A stretch of 49,690 nucleotides of DNA from NCBI RefSeq assembly GCF_009663145.1, contig NZ_VKHR01000041.1, positions 85-49,774 on the forward strand, given 5' to 3'. The translations under genes were made by a program, and so were the position numbers. The notes beneath the pieces are model-generated. The model worked only from the letters and a program-made list of their open reading frames with translations, was not told where the DNA came from and ran no database searches. The stretch comes from Shewanella sp. TC10 (GTDB taxonomy: Bacteria > Pseudomonadota > Gammaproteobacteria > Enterobacterales > Shewanellaceae). Shown here piece by piece: positions 34,498 through 42,560 of the stretch (the first letter of the stretch is position 1; each line of letters starts with the position of its first letter).

Positions 34498-35688
34498 TCA
34501 TACTCGCAGCTCACAAAAGTGGGTATCGACTTTAGAAGAAAGCCAAAATGTATCTTCTGTCTTATTTAAGCTTTTCTTTAACGAAGCACTGTTATTACGT
34601 AAAAACCAATTTTTACTGGCTCTTTTTATAGACTTTTCAATGGGTAACGATGGCGATAACAAGGCGTAAACTAATGCCAGTGTGGCCGTCACGCTGCCAA
34701 TTGCTTGCTGTAACTGCAAATCGGTTAATTCAGTTTGCTCAATATCCTCACCGTGCCAAAGTTGTGCAAGCAAATGAGCTGGTAAGTCTGAATGACCTAC
34801 TTTTGCACCAACAAATGCCTCAAGCTGTGTCGGAATCTCAATTTGCGTTTGTTCAGGAAACATCTGATTACCGATAGCACTAAAACGCAGCATACTGACT
34901 TGAGTTGCGACTCGCGGATTTATCTCTGTCTCACCTTGAAGACCTTTAAAAATCGCAATACTAGCCGGGGTTGTTGATGTTTCACCTGCTTGCTTTTGCG
35001 CCATTAACAGTGCCACTTGTTGGTGCTGCTTATCTAAGCCTGGATGGAAATAACTGCGTAAACTGTTCGATGCGTTCGTTGGGTTAATACAGCGAACTGA
35101 CATTTGAATTAAACTACGCAGTCCTAATTCTTGATGTAGCCGACGGCAATCATTCAACACAGGTACTATGTCGGCTGAATTAACATAAATAATGCCGGTG
35201 CTCGCCAAATTTACCTTAGCTTGTTCAGCGGTAAAACAACGTGGAATATCCAGCGCTGAAATATAAGCTTCCACATGCCTTCTGTGGGGTAAAGACTGAC
35301 TATCGCCATGCAGAATTATGGTTTGGCCATTTTTAGCTAAAATTTTAGCCGCTAACAATAACCAAGGTAATTGCTCGCGTTTGCCCGCGTAAACAGGCCA
35401 ATCAATATCAGCTTTAATTGATTGCCACTCTGCAGGTACTAATTGCTTAAGTCCTGCTGCAACACCAGCTAATTCTTCAATTGATTCACCGCGAACTCGC
35501 ATTAACATCATTGCTGCAGCCATCTGATTCGAAGAAAGATCACCTTTAGCAAATGCGGTAATCAAATGCGATGCTTCAGCAAAATTTAAACTGCGGCTAC
35601 CTTTAATCCCCTTACCTAAGGTTTTAACTAACTTGCGATTATCAAAGTCATCAGCATCAAGCATAGCTGCAGTATGTTGTTCAACCAT
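34498..35688 (-). CDS. TrpD2/YbiB-like phosphoribosyltransferase-fold protein
   Basis: A 396-residue protein of the anthranilate phosphoribosyltransferase superfamily. The N-terminal helical part (LVKTLGKGIKGSRSLNFAEASHLITAFAKGDLSSNQMAAAMMLMRVRGESIEELAG) is typical. The catalytic pattern of true TrpD (GTGGD, KHGNR) is not visible; instead there are LLLAAKILAKNGQTIILHGD and GLRSLIQMSVRCINPTNA. E. coli YbiB (TrpD2) of this branch binds nucleic acid rather than making tryptophan. A related gene occurs in several nitrate assimilation clusters, with unknown role. The longest frame starts at 35739; GAGGTGG before the ATG at 35688, which overlaps the SUMT stop by eight bases, is preferred. Confidence 0.72.
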   Translation of the reverse strand: MVEQHTAAMLDADDFDNRKLVKTLGKGIKGSRSLNFAEASHLITAFAKGDLSSNQMAAAMMLMRVRGESIEELAGVAAGLKQLVPAEWQSIKADIDWPVYAGKREQLPWLLLAAKILAKNGQTIILHGDSQSLPHRRHVEAYISALDIPRCFTAEQAKVNLASTGIIYVNSADIVPVLNDCRRLHQELGLRSLIQMSVRCINPTNASNSLRSYFHPGLDKQHQQVALLMAQKQAGETSTTPASIAIFKGLQGETEINPRVATQVSMLRFSAIGNQMFPEQTQIEIPTQLEAFVGAKVGHSDLPAHLLAQLWHGEDIEQTELTDLQLQQAIGSVTATLALVYALLSPSLPIEKSIKRASKNWFLRNNSASLKKSLNKTEDTFWLSSKVDTHFCELRV

Positions 35689-36556
35689 TTGCCACCTCAG
35701 CCATGTCATAACGGCCAAACACATCTGCACTGCGATCAATATTATTAAGTAACTCAGTCAGCTCTTGTCCCACTGCAACCACTTCACCAATAATAATTAA
35801 CGTCGGGCCACTGTCTTTAATTAAACTTGCTTTGTCAGCCATATTACTCACGGTTGCAAACGTGACTAACTGATTAGGTCTGCCACCATTGGTAACAAAC
35901 GCAACGGGTAATTCAGCTGGTGCATCAACGGCCAGTAAGCCTTGCGAAATTGCAGTAGCTTGCTCTTTTCCCATATAAAATACGAGGGTCGATTCCGCAG
36001 CAAGTAAGGCTTTCCATTGTGTTGGTGCTTGGTGATTACCCTCGCTAATAAATCGAGTACCGGTGACTAAAGTCACTGAGCGCGCAGTGCCACGATAAGT
36101 TAATGGAATACCCGTTGTAGAAGCGCAGCCTAATGCTGCAGTTACGCCAGGAGTAAATCGACTGATCACGCCTTTTTTAGCAAGGTATAACGACTCTTCA
36201 GCCCCTCGGCCAAAAATATGCGGGTCGCCACCTTTTAAACGGACAACTTTCAGGCCTTGCATAGCAAGCTTTGCAAGCAGTGCATTAATATCATCTTGTT
36301 TATAACTAGGCTGGCCACAACGCTTACCAACAAAATGACGTTGGCATTGTGGTGAAACTAAAGAAAGAATATCGCTGCTCACTAAACTGTCAAAAACCAA
36401 TGCTTCAGCTTGAGACACTATGCGCGCCGCTTTAATTGTCATTAAGTCTAGTTGCCCACAACCAGCGCCGACAATCTCAACTTCACCCGACACTAGATCA
36501 TTCTCTGAGGTTGTCGCTCGATTAAAATTGATTAATGTCGATATTGAATGGCTCAT
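35681..36556 (-). CDS. cobA: uroporphyrinogen-III C-methyltransferase (SUMT)
   Basis: This enzyme makes precorrin-2 from uroporphyrinogen III with two SAM, the first step to siroheme for NirB. It has 291 residues with the SUMT signatures VEIVGAGCGQLDLMTIKAARIV (residues 26-47), VRLKGGDPHIFGRGAEES and GVTAALGCASTTGIPLTYRG. No CysG-type dehydrogenase/chelatase domain is fused, so siroheme completion needs another protein. The frame opens with GTG at 36559, but GGAGG seven bases before the ATG at 36556 supports the latter. That ATG shares a base with the nasA stop (TGATG), so the genes are translationally coupled. Confidence 0.93.
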   Translation of the reverse strand: MSHSISTLINFNRATTSENDLVSGEVEIVGAGCGQLDLMTIKAARIVSQAEALVFDSLVSSDILSLVSPQCQRHFVGKRCGQPSYKQDDINALLAKLAMQGLKVVRLKGGDPHIFGRGAEESLYLAKKGVISRFTPGVTAALGCASTTGIPLTYRGTARSVTLVTGTRFISEGNHQAPTQWKALLAAESTLVFYMGKEQATAISQGLLAVDAPAELPVAFVTNGGRPNQLVTFATVSNMADKASLIKDSGPTLIIIGEVVAVGQELTELLNNIDRSADVFGRYDMAEVANG

Positions 36557-39489
36557 CACGCCACCTCCTCTTGAGTTGATTTTGTTTTACCTGCCGTCGC
36601 TTGCCGCGCTTGTTCAGTTTCAATAACAGCCGATTCATTAACGGAAGTTTCAATAGCCATGTCTTCAAGACCTAATTGCCAGATATTAGTGGCACACTGA
36701 ACCACCTCGCTATGACAACTGCCGCACTGTTTACCACAGCCTAAATCACTTTGGGTTTGGGCTAGCGCCTGCTCAAAGTCAGCAGCCACTATTCGGCTCT
36801 CTCCCTCTGAAGACAGATTGCGAAATACTGTGTCATCTAATTTTTGCAGCATCGCATCTTGAATTTTTGCTTCTGTTACACCAGTACAAGCACAAATAAG
36901 CGGACTGTTGCCAGCTTTAATAAGTAAATGAAGTTGCTGCATTAATTTGGCATCTACATGCTGACCAATTAATAAATGCATTGGCTCAAGCCCTACTTGC
37001 ACCTGTTTATCACTCAGTAATTTAAGCGACACAAGCTGCCCATGGCTGATATTGCACTGCACATGAATTAATTGTTTCGTCGCTAAATTAACCGTCCACT
37101 TTAATGAGTAAGCAGTAGACTGAAATTCAAAACCTTTATCAGCATCGGTAAAGCCAATATGAAAACATTCACCTTTCGATAAGGTATGCTGCACATTCCA
37201 ACATGTGCTTTTGAATTCAGGATCATGCACACCAAAAATGACGCCTTGAAGGGCAACATTAATCTTGCTGATGATGACGGTTTGGCATTTAAACGCAGGC
37301 TGTTTAGAAATGGGGTCATAATCGTTACTTAACGCTTGGTTTACCCCTTTACCGGTAGAGAATTGCGAAGACCAATGCATTGACATAGATGCAACTTCAG
37401 GGGCTTGGCTATCATCAGCAACAACTCTGGCCACTGCGATATTTTCACTATTGCTATCTTCTATTAAGTGATTAACAGCTTCGAAATGAACAAGATCACC
37501 CTCTTTTAAATCAAGCTGTTGAATTTTAAGTGGATGAATTGCCACAAATGGTTCAGGAATACTGGCTCTAAGACTGGCGATATGACCTGTGCGGGTCATG
37601 GTATGCCACTGATCGCGGCTTCGGCCACTATTGAGCTTAACTTGATGTTGGCTAACAACCGTAACCGCCGGTTCTTTTAAAGCACTACCGATAAATTGTG
37701 CCTTTCGGCTTACGGTTGAAAATAGACCGTTGTCGAATACTCTCTTATTTACTTGTCCAAGGTGCGATGCTTGAGATACTGGCCACTGAGTTGGCAATAA
37801 CTCATCATATTGCAGATCTGATAATTCACTCATACCTGATAAATCAAATATTTTATGAGGAAAAGTTTGTTTTACAGCTTTTGATAATTGGGCAAACTCT
37901 TTAAAAACAGCAGCACTATTTTTGAAGTCAAATGCAGTTTCAAACCCCATCAATTTGCCTACTTCAGCAAGCGTCCACCAATCCGCCTTTGCTTCCCCCT
38001 TTACTGGGTTAAAGCCTCGCTGGCGGGTAATCACTCGTTCGCTATTGGTCACAGTGCCGCACTTTTCAGACCAACCTAAAGCAGGTAACAACACATCAGC
38101 TTGTTTAGCTGTGGCGGCATCCTGTGTAATATCTGACACAACCACAAAAGGACAAGTATCAAAAGCTTGCTGAACTTTTTGGGTATTCGGAAGAGAAACT
38201 AATGGATTAGTTCCCATAATCCAAACCGCTTTAATTTGGCCATCTGCCATTGCTTCAAACAGCTCAACAGCGGTTAACCCTTTATCTTTTGCAATAACAG
38301 CCTGTTGAGTATCAGTGTGCCAAAAATCGGCTAATAATTGACGTTCAGGTTCAGAGAACCCCATGTGGCATGCAAGCTGTGTCGCTAAGCCGCCCACTTC
38401 TCTCCCGCCCATGGCATTTGGCTGACCCGTTAATGAAAAGAATCCACTCCCCTCTTGACCAATATGACCAAGTGCGAGATGACAGTTAATCATTGCATTG
38501 GTGGTATCAGTACCAGAAACGGACTGATTCACTCCTTGGCAACTTGCTGTCATGACTTTTTCATTGCCAATAAATAACTGATAAAAATTGATAAGCTCGC
38601 TAGTTGTAACCCCTAGTCTCGAAGCTAGTTTGTCTAAATCTAGCTGAAGCTGGTCTTGGGATAATTCAGCTAAAAGATCTTCAAACCCTTGAGTATGAGC
38701 TTTTATATAGTCAATGTTACTGGCATCGTTTTCCGCTATAAACTGCAATAAACCATTAAATAATTCACAGTCTTTACCAGGTTCAATTTGTAAATGTAAA
38801 TCTGCCTGACTTGATGTCGCAGTCTTGATGGGATCAATCACGACTATTTTAGTACCACGTTGCTCACGGGCTTTTATCATGCGCTGAAATAAAACCGGAT
38901 GCGTCCAAGCGCTATTTGCACCAACCAACACAATCACATCGGCTAATTCAAAATCTTCATAGCATCCAGGTACTACATCTTCACCAAATGCTCGCATATG
39001 ACCACTGACAGCAGATGACATGCATAAGCGGGAGTTCGTATCTACATTGGCAGTTCCAATAAAGCCTTTTGCCAGTTTATTTGCGACATAATAATCTTCT
39101 GTAAGCAACTGCCCAGAAAGGTAAAATGCAACTGAATCAGGACCATGTTCAGCAATGGTTTGAGTGAACTTTTCAGCTACTGTGGCTAAAGCGGCATCCC
39201 AAGAAACAGGTTTACCTGATTTAAGTTTGGGGTAACGCAAGGTATTTGGCTGAATTAAACTCTCTATCAGTCTTTCGCCTTTCGCGCAAAGCTGACCTTT
39301 ATTCGCTGGATGGGCTTGATCGCCCACTAGCTTATAGGTGGCTTTATCATTTAACGCATATTCAGCTTTTGGGATATCAATATCAGTCTTTGTCTCTGCT
39401 TTAGTATCAACTCTTGTTTTAGTGCTGACCGACACAGTCACGCCACAGCCTACTCCACAATAAGCACAACTAGATTGGATATTAGACAT
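36556..39489 (-). CDS. nasA: assimilatory nitrate reductase catalytic subunit
   Basis: A cytoplasmic molybdopterin enzyme that reduces nitrate to nitrite. The N-terminal [4Fe-4S] site is CAYCGVGCGV ... GQLCAKGERL. The Mo-bis-MGD domains follow, with NVDTNSRLCMSSAVSGH (near residue 150), VLVGANSAWTHPVLF, GHIGQEGSGFFSLTGQPNAMGGREVGG and GTNPLVSLPN. The molybdopterin-dinucleotide-binding domain includes HTMTRTGHIASLRASIPEP. A C-terminal BFD-like [2Fe-2S] domain (CACTGVTEAKIQDAM ... CGKQCGSCHSEV) supplies an electron entry point; no NasB reductase is encoded nearby. AAAGGGAAG before the ATG at 39489 sets 977 residues rather than the seven-residue longer frame. Confidence 0.95.
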   Translation of the reverse strand: MSNIQSSCAYCGVGCGVTVSVSTKTRVDTKAETKTDIDIPKAEYALNDKATYKLVGDQAHPANKGQLCAKGERLIESLIQPNTLRYPKLKSGKPVSWDAALATVAEKFTQTIAEHGPDSVAFYLSGQLLTEDYYVANKLAKGFIGTANVDTNSRLCMSSAVSGHMRAFGEDVVPGCYEDFELADVIVLVGANSAWTHPVLFQRMIKAREQRGTKIVVIDPIKTATSSQADLHLQIEPGKDCELFNGLLQFIAENDASNIDYIKAHTQGFEDLLAELSQDQLQLDLDKLASRLGVTTSELINFYQLFIGNEKVMTASCQGVNQSVSGTDTTNAMINCHLALGHIGQEGSGFFSLTGQPNAMGGREVGGLATQLACHMGFSEPERQLLADFWHTDTQQAVIAKDKGLTAVELFEAMADGQIKAVWIMGTNPLVSLPNTQKVQQAFDTCPFVVVSDITQDAATAKQADVLLPALGWSEKCGTVTNSERVITRQRGFNPVKGEAKADWWTLAEVGKLMGFETAFDFKNSAAVFKEFAQLSKAVKQTFPHKIFDLSGMSELSDLQYDELLPTQWPVSQASHLGQVNKRVFDNGLFSTVSRKAQFIGSALKEPAVTVVSQHQVKLNSGRSRDQWHTMTRTGHIASLRASIPEPFVAIHPLKIQQLDLKEGDLVHFEAVNHLIEDSNSENIAVARVVADDSQAPEVASMSMHWSSQFSTGKGVNQALSNDYDPISKQPAFKCQTVIISKINVALQGVIFGVHDPEFKSTCWNVQHTLSKGECFHIGFTDADKGFEFQSTAYSLKWTVNLATKQLIHVQCNISHGQLVSLKLLSDKQVQVGLEPMHLLIGQHVDAKLMQQLHLLIKAGNSPLICACTGVTEAKIQDAMLQKLDDTVFRNLSSEGESRIVAADFEQALAQTQSDLGCGKQCGSCHSEVVQCATNIWQLGLEDMAIETSVNESAVIETEQARQATAGKTKSTQEEVA

Positions 39490-39529
39490 GCAACTTCCCT
39501 TTACTGACAAAATATTATGTCAATAACAT

Positions 39530-39546
39530 CGCAAAACTTGTGCCAA
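39530..39546 (-). promoter_or_regulatory. sigma-54 promoter of the nasA operon
   Basis: On the minus strand TTGGCACAAGTTTTGCG matches the sigma-54 consensus (TGGCAC, five bases, TTGC) with GG and GC exactly ten bases apart. Transcription would start near 39520, about 30 bases before the nasA ATG. Confidence 0.82.
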
Positions 39547-39606
39547 TTACTAAGGTTATGATTTAACGGAGATTTAACATTCTTGAATAAGAAAATGATA
39601 AAGATG

Positions 39607-39646
39607 TGTTCAACATAAGTGCATTATCTCGCACCAAATTTGCGCA
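39607..39646 (-). promoter_or_regulatory. two NtrC-like binding sites upstream of nasA
   Basis: On the minus strand TGCGCAAATTTGGTGCG (39630-39646) matches the NtrC consensus TGCACYAAAWTGGTGCA at 13 of 17 positions and TGCACTTATGTTGAACA (39607-39623) at about 11. Their centres are 23 bp apart, near two helical turns, and about 95 and 118 bases upstream of the expected start. This is the usual enhancer arrangement for sigma-54 promoters. Confidence 0.65.
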
Positions 39647-39729
39647 AGCTGTTGAAAACAAAAGAAAACATATACCTCTTTAGGGGTAGTTGAAATCTAA
39701 CTGATTCTATTAAATATTTTCAAAACATA

Positions 39730-39760
39730 AAAAAAGCGCCGACATAAGCGGCGCTTTTTT
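39730..39760 (-). terminator. intrinsic terminator of cctA
   Basis: GCGCCG and CGGCGC pair inside flanking A and T runs (stem about 12 bp, loop ACATAAG). It lies about 50 bases after the cctA stop and before the nasA regulatory region. Confidence 0.88.
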
Positions 39761-39812
39761 AAACTATCTCCGACCGAATATCTCGATGAAAATAGTAATC
39801 GACTCATCTCAT

Positions 39813-40148
39813 TTACTGAGCAGAACGACCATCATCATGACAGCTATCACACGTTGGTACATCACCAACATTCATGTCATGAGGTGCGTGACAATCTGCA
39901 CACATTAGCATTCCATCATGTGGTGCGTGATTATCGTCCATTTCAGCGAGTGTTCCGTGACAGCTTTGGCATTGCTCAAACTCATACTCACCATCAGCTG
40001 AAGGTTCGCCATCAGCATGACAGCTTTCACAACCACCCATTTCAGCGTGGAAATCAGCTAGATTTTCATCTGCAGCAAAAGCATTCGATGACAAAGTTAG
40101 TACAGCAAGAGCTGCTGCAAACAATGCTACAAGAATTTTATTGCTCAC
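39813..40148 (-). CDS. cctA: small periplasmic tetrahaem cytochrome c
   Basis: A 111-residue precursor with signal peptide ([19 protein letters not shown] to SNAFA) and four CxxCH haem motifs: CESCH, CQSCH, CADCH and CDSCH. The mature sequence [26 protein letters not shown] closely follows the Shewanella small tetrahaem cytochrome, an abundant periplasmic electron carrier that passes electrons from CymA to terminal reductases. The longest frame begins 24 codons upstream at 40220, but GGAGGG eight bases before the GTG at 40148 and the signal peptide position decide for GTG. The 286 bases between this start and the htpX end hold the htpX terminator and presumably the cctA promoter. Confidence 0.95.
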   Translation of the reverse strand: MSNKILVALFAAALAVLTLSSNAFAADENLADFHAEMGGCESCHADGEPSADGEYEFEQCQSCHGTLAEMDDNHAPHDGMLMCADCHAPHDMNVGDVPTCDSCHDDGRSAQ

Positions 40149-40390
40149 TATAATACCCTCCATTTGTGATATCGAGAAAGTCATCATCAATTGACTATCT
40201 ATGATATCGGTTATCAGCACGACATTTTTGGCTCGTTTATAAACTTAGCTAACACTGGTTAATTTAGCAACAGCAAATACAGCTACCTTCACTTAACAAT
40301 CAGCGCAATCCTTTAATATGCGTCACTTTGTGTATCCGCAAGATTAAAGTGGTCATTATTCTACTCGTTCAAGATTAAAAAGAAAGTAAT

Positions 40391-40418
40391 AAAAAAGGAG
40401 CCATCAGGCTCCTTTTTT
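40391..40418 (-). terminator. intrinsic terminator of htpX
   Basis: AAAAAAGGAGCC and GGCTCCTTTTTT form a perfect stem around ATCA, 17 bases after the stop. Confidence 0.9.
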
Positions 40419-40434
40419 TAATTATATTAGTATA

Positions 40435-41298
40435 TTAGCTGTTCTTAAGAGCGCTAATACGCTTATCTAATGGAGGATGGCTCATTAAGAACTCAGCCAT
40501 AGTACGCTTACCATTAATACCTAGTGCTGACATTTGCGCTGGCATTGCACCTGCTTCTGGGCCAGTTTTTAAACGCTCTAGAGCGGCAATCATTTTATGT
40601 TTTCCAGCTAATTTTGCAGCGCCTTCATCGGCTTTAAATTCACGAATACGTGAGAAGTAAGCCACAATCATGGAAGCTAAAATACCAAATAGCATGTCCA
40701 TGACAAATACCACTGCCATGTAGGCAAACATACCTAAGCCTTCACCATCTTCACTGTTGTTAGCAACAACGTTATTTACTATGCCAGCAACCACACGGGC
40801 AGCAAAGATAACAAAGGTATTAACCACACCTTGAATTAGTGTCAGTGTGACCATGTCGCCATTGGCAACGTGGCTAACTTCATGGGCAAGCACACCTTCG
40901 ATTTCATCTTGGGTCATGCCATAAAGTAATCCAGAACTCACAGCAACTAAGGCATTGTCTTTGCTAGGACCCGTTGCAAAAGCATTCATTTCTGGAGACT
41001 GATAAATTGCAACTTCTGGCATTTTGATACCAGCTTGCTCAGCTTGGCGGGCAACAGTTTCAACTAACCAGCGCTCAGTATTATCGCGAGGTGCCGTGAT
41101 GACTTCACAACCCATAGTCTTTTTAGCCATCCACTTTGAAATAGCTAAACTGATGAATGCGCCACCAAAACCAAACATGGCTGCAAAAATTAATAAACCG
41201 CTCATGCTTGAAGTACTCACTCCAAGTAGAGACATAACAATCGAAGCTACTAGCAAAATCGCTAAGTTAGTTCCAATCAATAACATAATACGTAACAT
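40435..41298 (-). CDS. htpX: membrane zinc protease HtpX
   Basis: A 287-residue inner-membrane M48 metalloprotease that degrades misfolded membrane proteins together with FtsH. The first two membrane segments are at residues 5-24 and about 33-52, followed by the cytoplasmic catalytic region with [10 protein letters not shown] (zinc site, about residue 140) and [17 protein letters not shown] carrying the third ligand. Two further hydrophobic segments lie at about residues 155-175 and 190-212. It ends [15 protein letters not shown], as in other HtpX proteins. AGGAG seven bases before the ATG supports the start. In enterics it is under Cpx control; no clear CpxR box was seen here. Confidence 0.96.
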   Translation of the reverse strand: MLRIMLLIGTNLAILLVASIVMSLLGVSTSSMSGLLIFAAMFGFGGAFISLAISKWMAKKTMGCEVITAPRDNTERWLVETVARQAEQAGIKMPEVAIYQSPEMNAFATGPSKDNALVAVSSGLLYGMTQDEIEGVLAHEVSHVANGDMVTLTLIQGVVNTFVIFAARVVAGIVNNVVANNSEDGEGLGMFAYMAVVFVMDMLFGILASMIVAYFSRIREFKADEGAAKLAGKHKMIAALERLKTGPEAGAMPAQMSALGINGKRTMAEFLMSHPPLDKRISALKNS

Positions 41299-41425
41299 TA
41301 CAACTCCTATCTGGCACAGATGCCGCTTTAAACTTAAATAGCTTGAACCAATCAGTTCGCGTTAATCGCGGTACTGCTTACATTCTTTTCGTATTTCTTA
41401 ATCAAACAATCGATGAACACTTAAT

Positions 41426-41488
41426 GACATAATATGTCCTAAAAATTGTTTTTCAAGTGCCGAAGATCAAAAATTGACATAAAATGTC
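41426..41488. promoter_or_regulatory. pair of 13-bp palindromes between htpX and pepE
   Basis: GACATAATATGTC (41426-41438) and GACATAAAATGTC (41476-41488) are both symmetrical 13-mers with identical arms GACAT/ATGTC. They are spaced 50 bp centre to centre in the 405-bp divergent gap. They look like operator copies for one dimeric regulator, which I cannot name. Confidence 0.5.
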
Positions 41489-41703
41489 GACTAATTTGAA
41501 AAAGATATCACAGCAAGCCTTACCTAACCTGAATGTGTCGCTTGTTTGCCGCAGAGTCTAGGTAGCTAGCATTAATCTAATCTTAAAATTTACACTCATT
41601 TACGTCTAAGTCATTAGTTAAGTTATGGAATGCGATTAATCTTTGTTAATATCGATATATACAAGAATAAAAAGTTAATAATTAACCAGTTAAGGATTTT
41701 TAC

Positions 41704-42414
41704 ATGGCTATGAATGCATTGATGTTAAGCAGCTCTCGTGAAGGCAATACCGCTTATTTAGCCCATGCTATTGAGTACATCAAACCTCTGACAACTCATG
41801 CTAAAAAATGGGTCTTTATTCCCTATGCCGGCGTGAGTGTTAATTACGATCAATACCTTAGTATGGTTATAGAAGGCTTAGCTCCTCTTAATATTGACGT
41901 GAGCAGCATTCATCAATACAGCGATCCTAAACAAGCAATAAAAGACGCTGATGGAATTCTAGTTGGCGGCGGCAATACTTTCCAATTATTGAACGAGCTA
42001 TACCGCTACGATTTAATTCATTTAATTAATGAACAAGTTTCTAATGGTAAGCCTTATATTGGCTGGAGTGCAGGCTCAAACATCACAGGGTTAAGCATTC
42101 GTACCACGAATGACATGCCTATTGTTGAACCAGCATCATTTACAGGTTTAAAGCTGCTCCCTTTCCAACTCAATCCTCATTACACTAATTACCAAGCACC
42201 TGGCCATAATGGTGAAACTCGCGCGCAGCGTTTACTAGAGTTCACCTTAGTTGACCCAATCACTCCAGTAATTGGCATTCAGGAAGGCACAGCCCTTTGG
42301 CGCCGCGGCGATACCTTAACCCTTGTTGGCGATAAAGAAGCTTATTTATTCCATGGCAAACAACAAGAAGTTGTCATTGCTGTTGGCAGTGATTTGAGTA
42401 GTTATTTAGATTAA
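41704..42414 (+). CDS. pepE: dipeptidase E (alpha-aspartyl dipeptidase)
   Basis: A 236-residue serine peptidase of family S51 that cleaves dipeptides with N-terminal aspartate. The nucleophile lies in GWSAGSNI (Ser near residue 122), preceded by [19 protein letters not shown]; the histidine is in LNPHYTNY (about residue 160). The length matches E. coli PepE (229). TAAGGA seven bases before the ATG is the ribosome-binding site. It is a single-gene unit closed by a strong terminator. Confidence 0.94.
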   Translation: MAMNALMLSSSREGNTAYLAHAIEYIKPLTTHAKKWVFIPYAGVSVNYDQYLSMVIEGLAPLNIDVSSIHQYSDPKQAIKDADGILVGGGNTFQLLNELYRYDLIHLINEQVSNGKPYIGWSAGSNITGLSIRTTNDMPIVEPASFTGLKLLPFQLNPHYTNYQAPGHNGETRAQRLLEFTLVDPITPVIGIQEGTALWRRGDTLTLVGDKEAYLFHGKQQEVVIAVGSDLSSYLD

Positions 42415-42458
42415 TAAATCTTTAAATGAGCTAGTTCCTAAAGCATATTAATCTAAAT

Positions 42459-42496
42459 AAAAAAGCCTTACATTCACTCGAATGTAAGGCTTTTTT
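42459..42496. terminator. bidirectional intrinsic terminator between pepE and the TonB receptor gene
   Basis: AAAAAAGCCTTACATTC and GAATGTAAGGCTTTTTT form a perfect 17-bp stem around ACTC between convergent genes. Confidence 0.95.
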
Positions 42497-42560
42497 AATT
42501 GTCATAGCAAGGCTTAAACTCGCAATGATTTATTAACCATAGCGATTAAGATTATAACGC

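Noticed and set aside
36556..39489. nasA as periplasmic NapA
   Set aside because: There is no Tat signal, the [4Fe-4S] motif is at the very N-terminus, and the C-terminal BFD domain and nirBD/SUMT linkage indicate the assimilatory enzyme.
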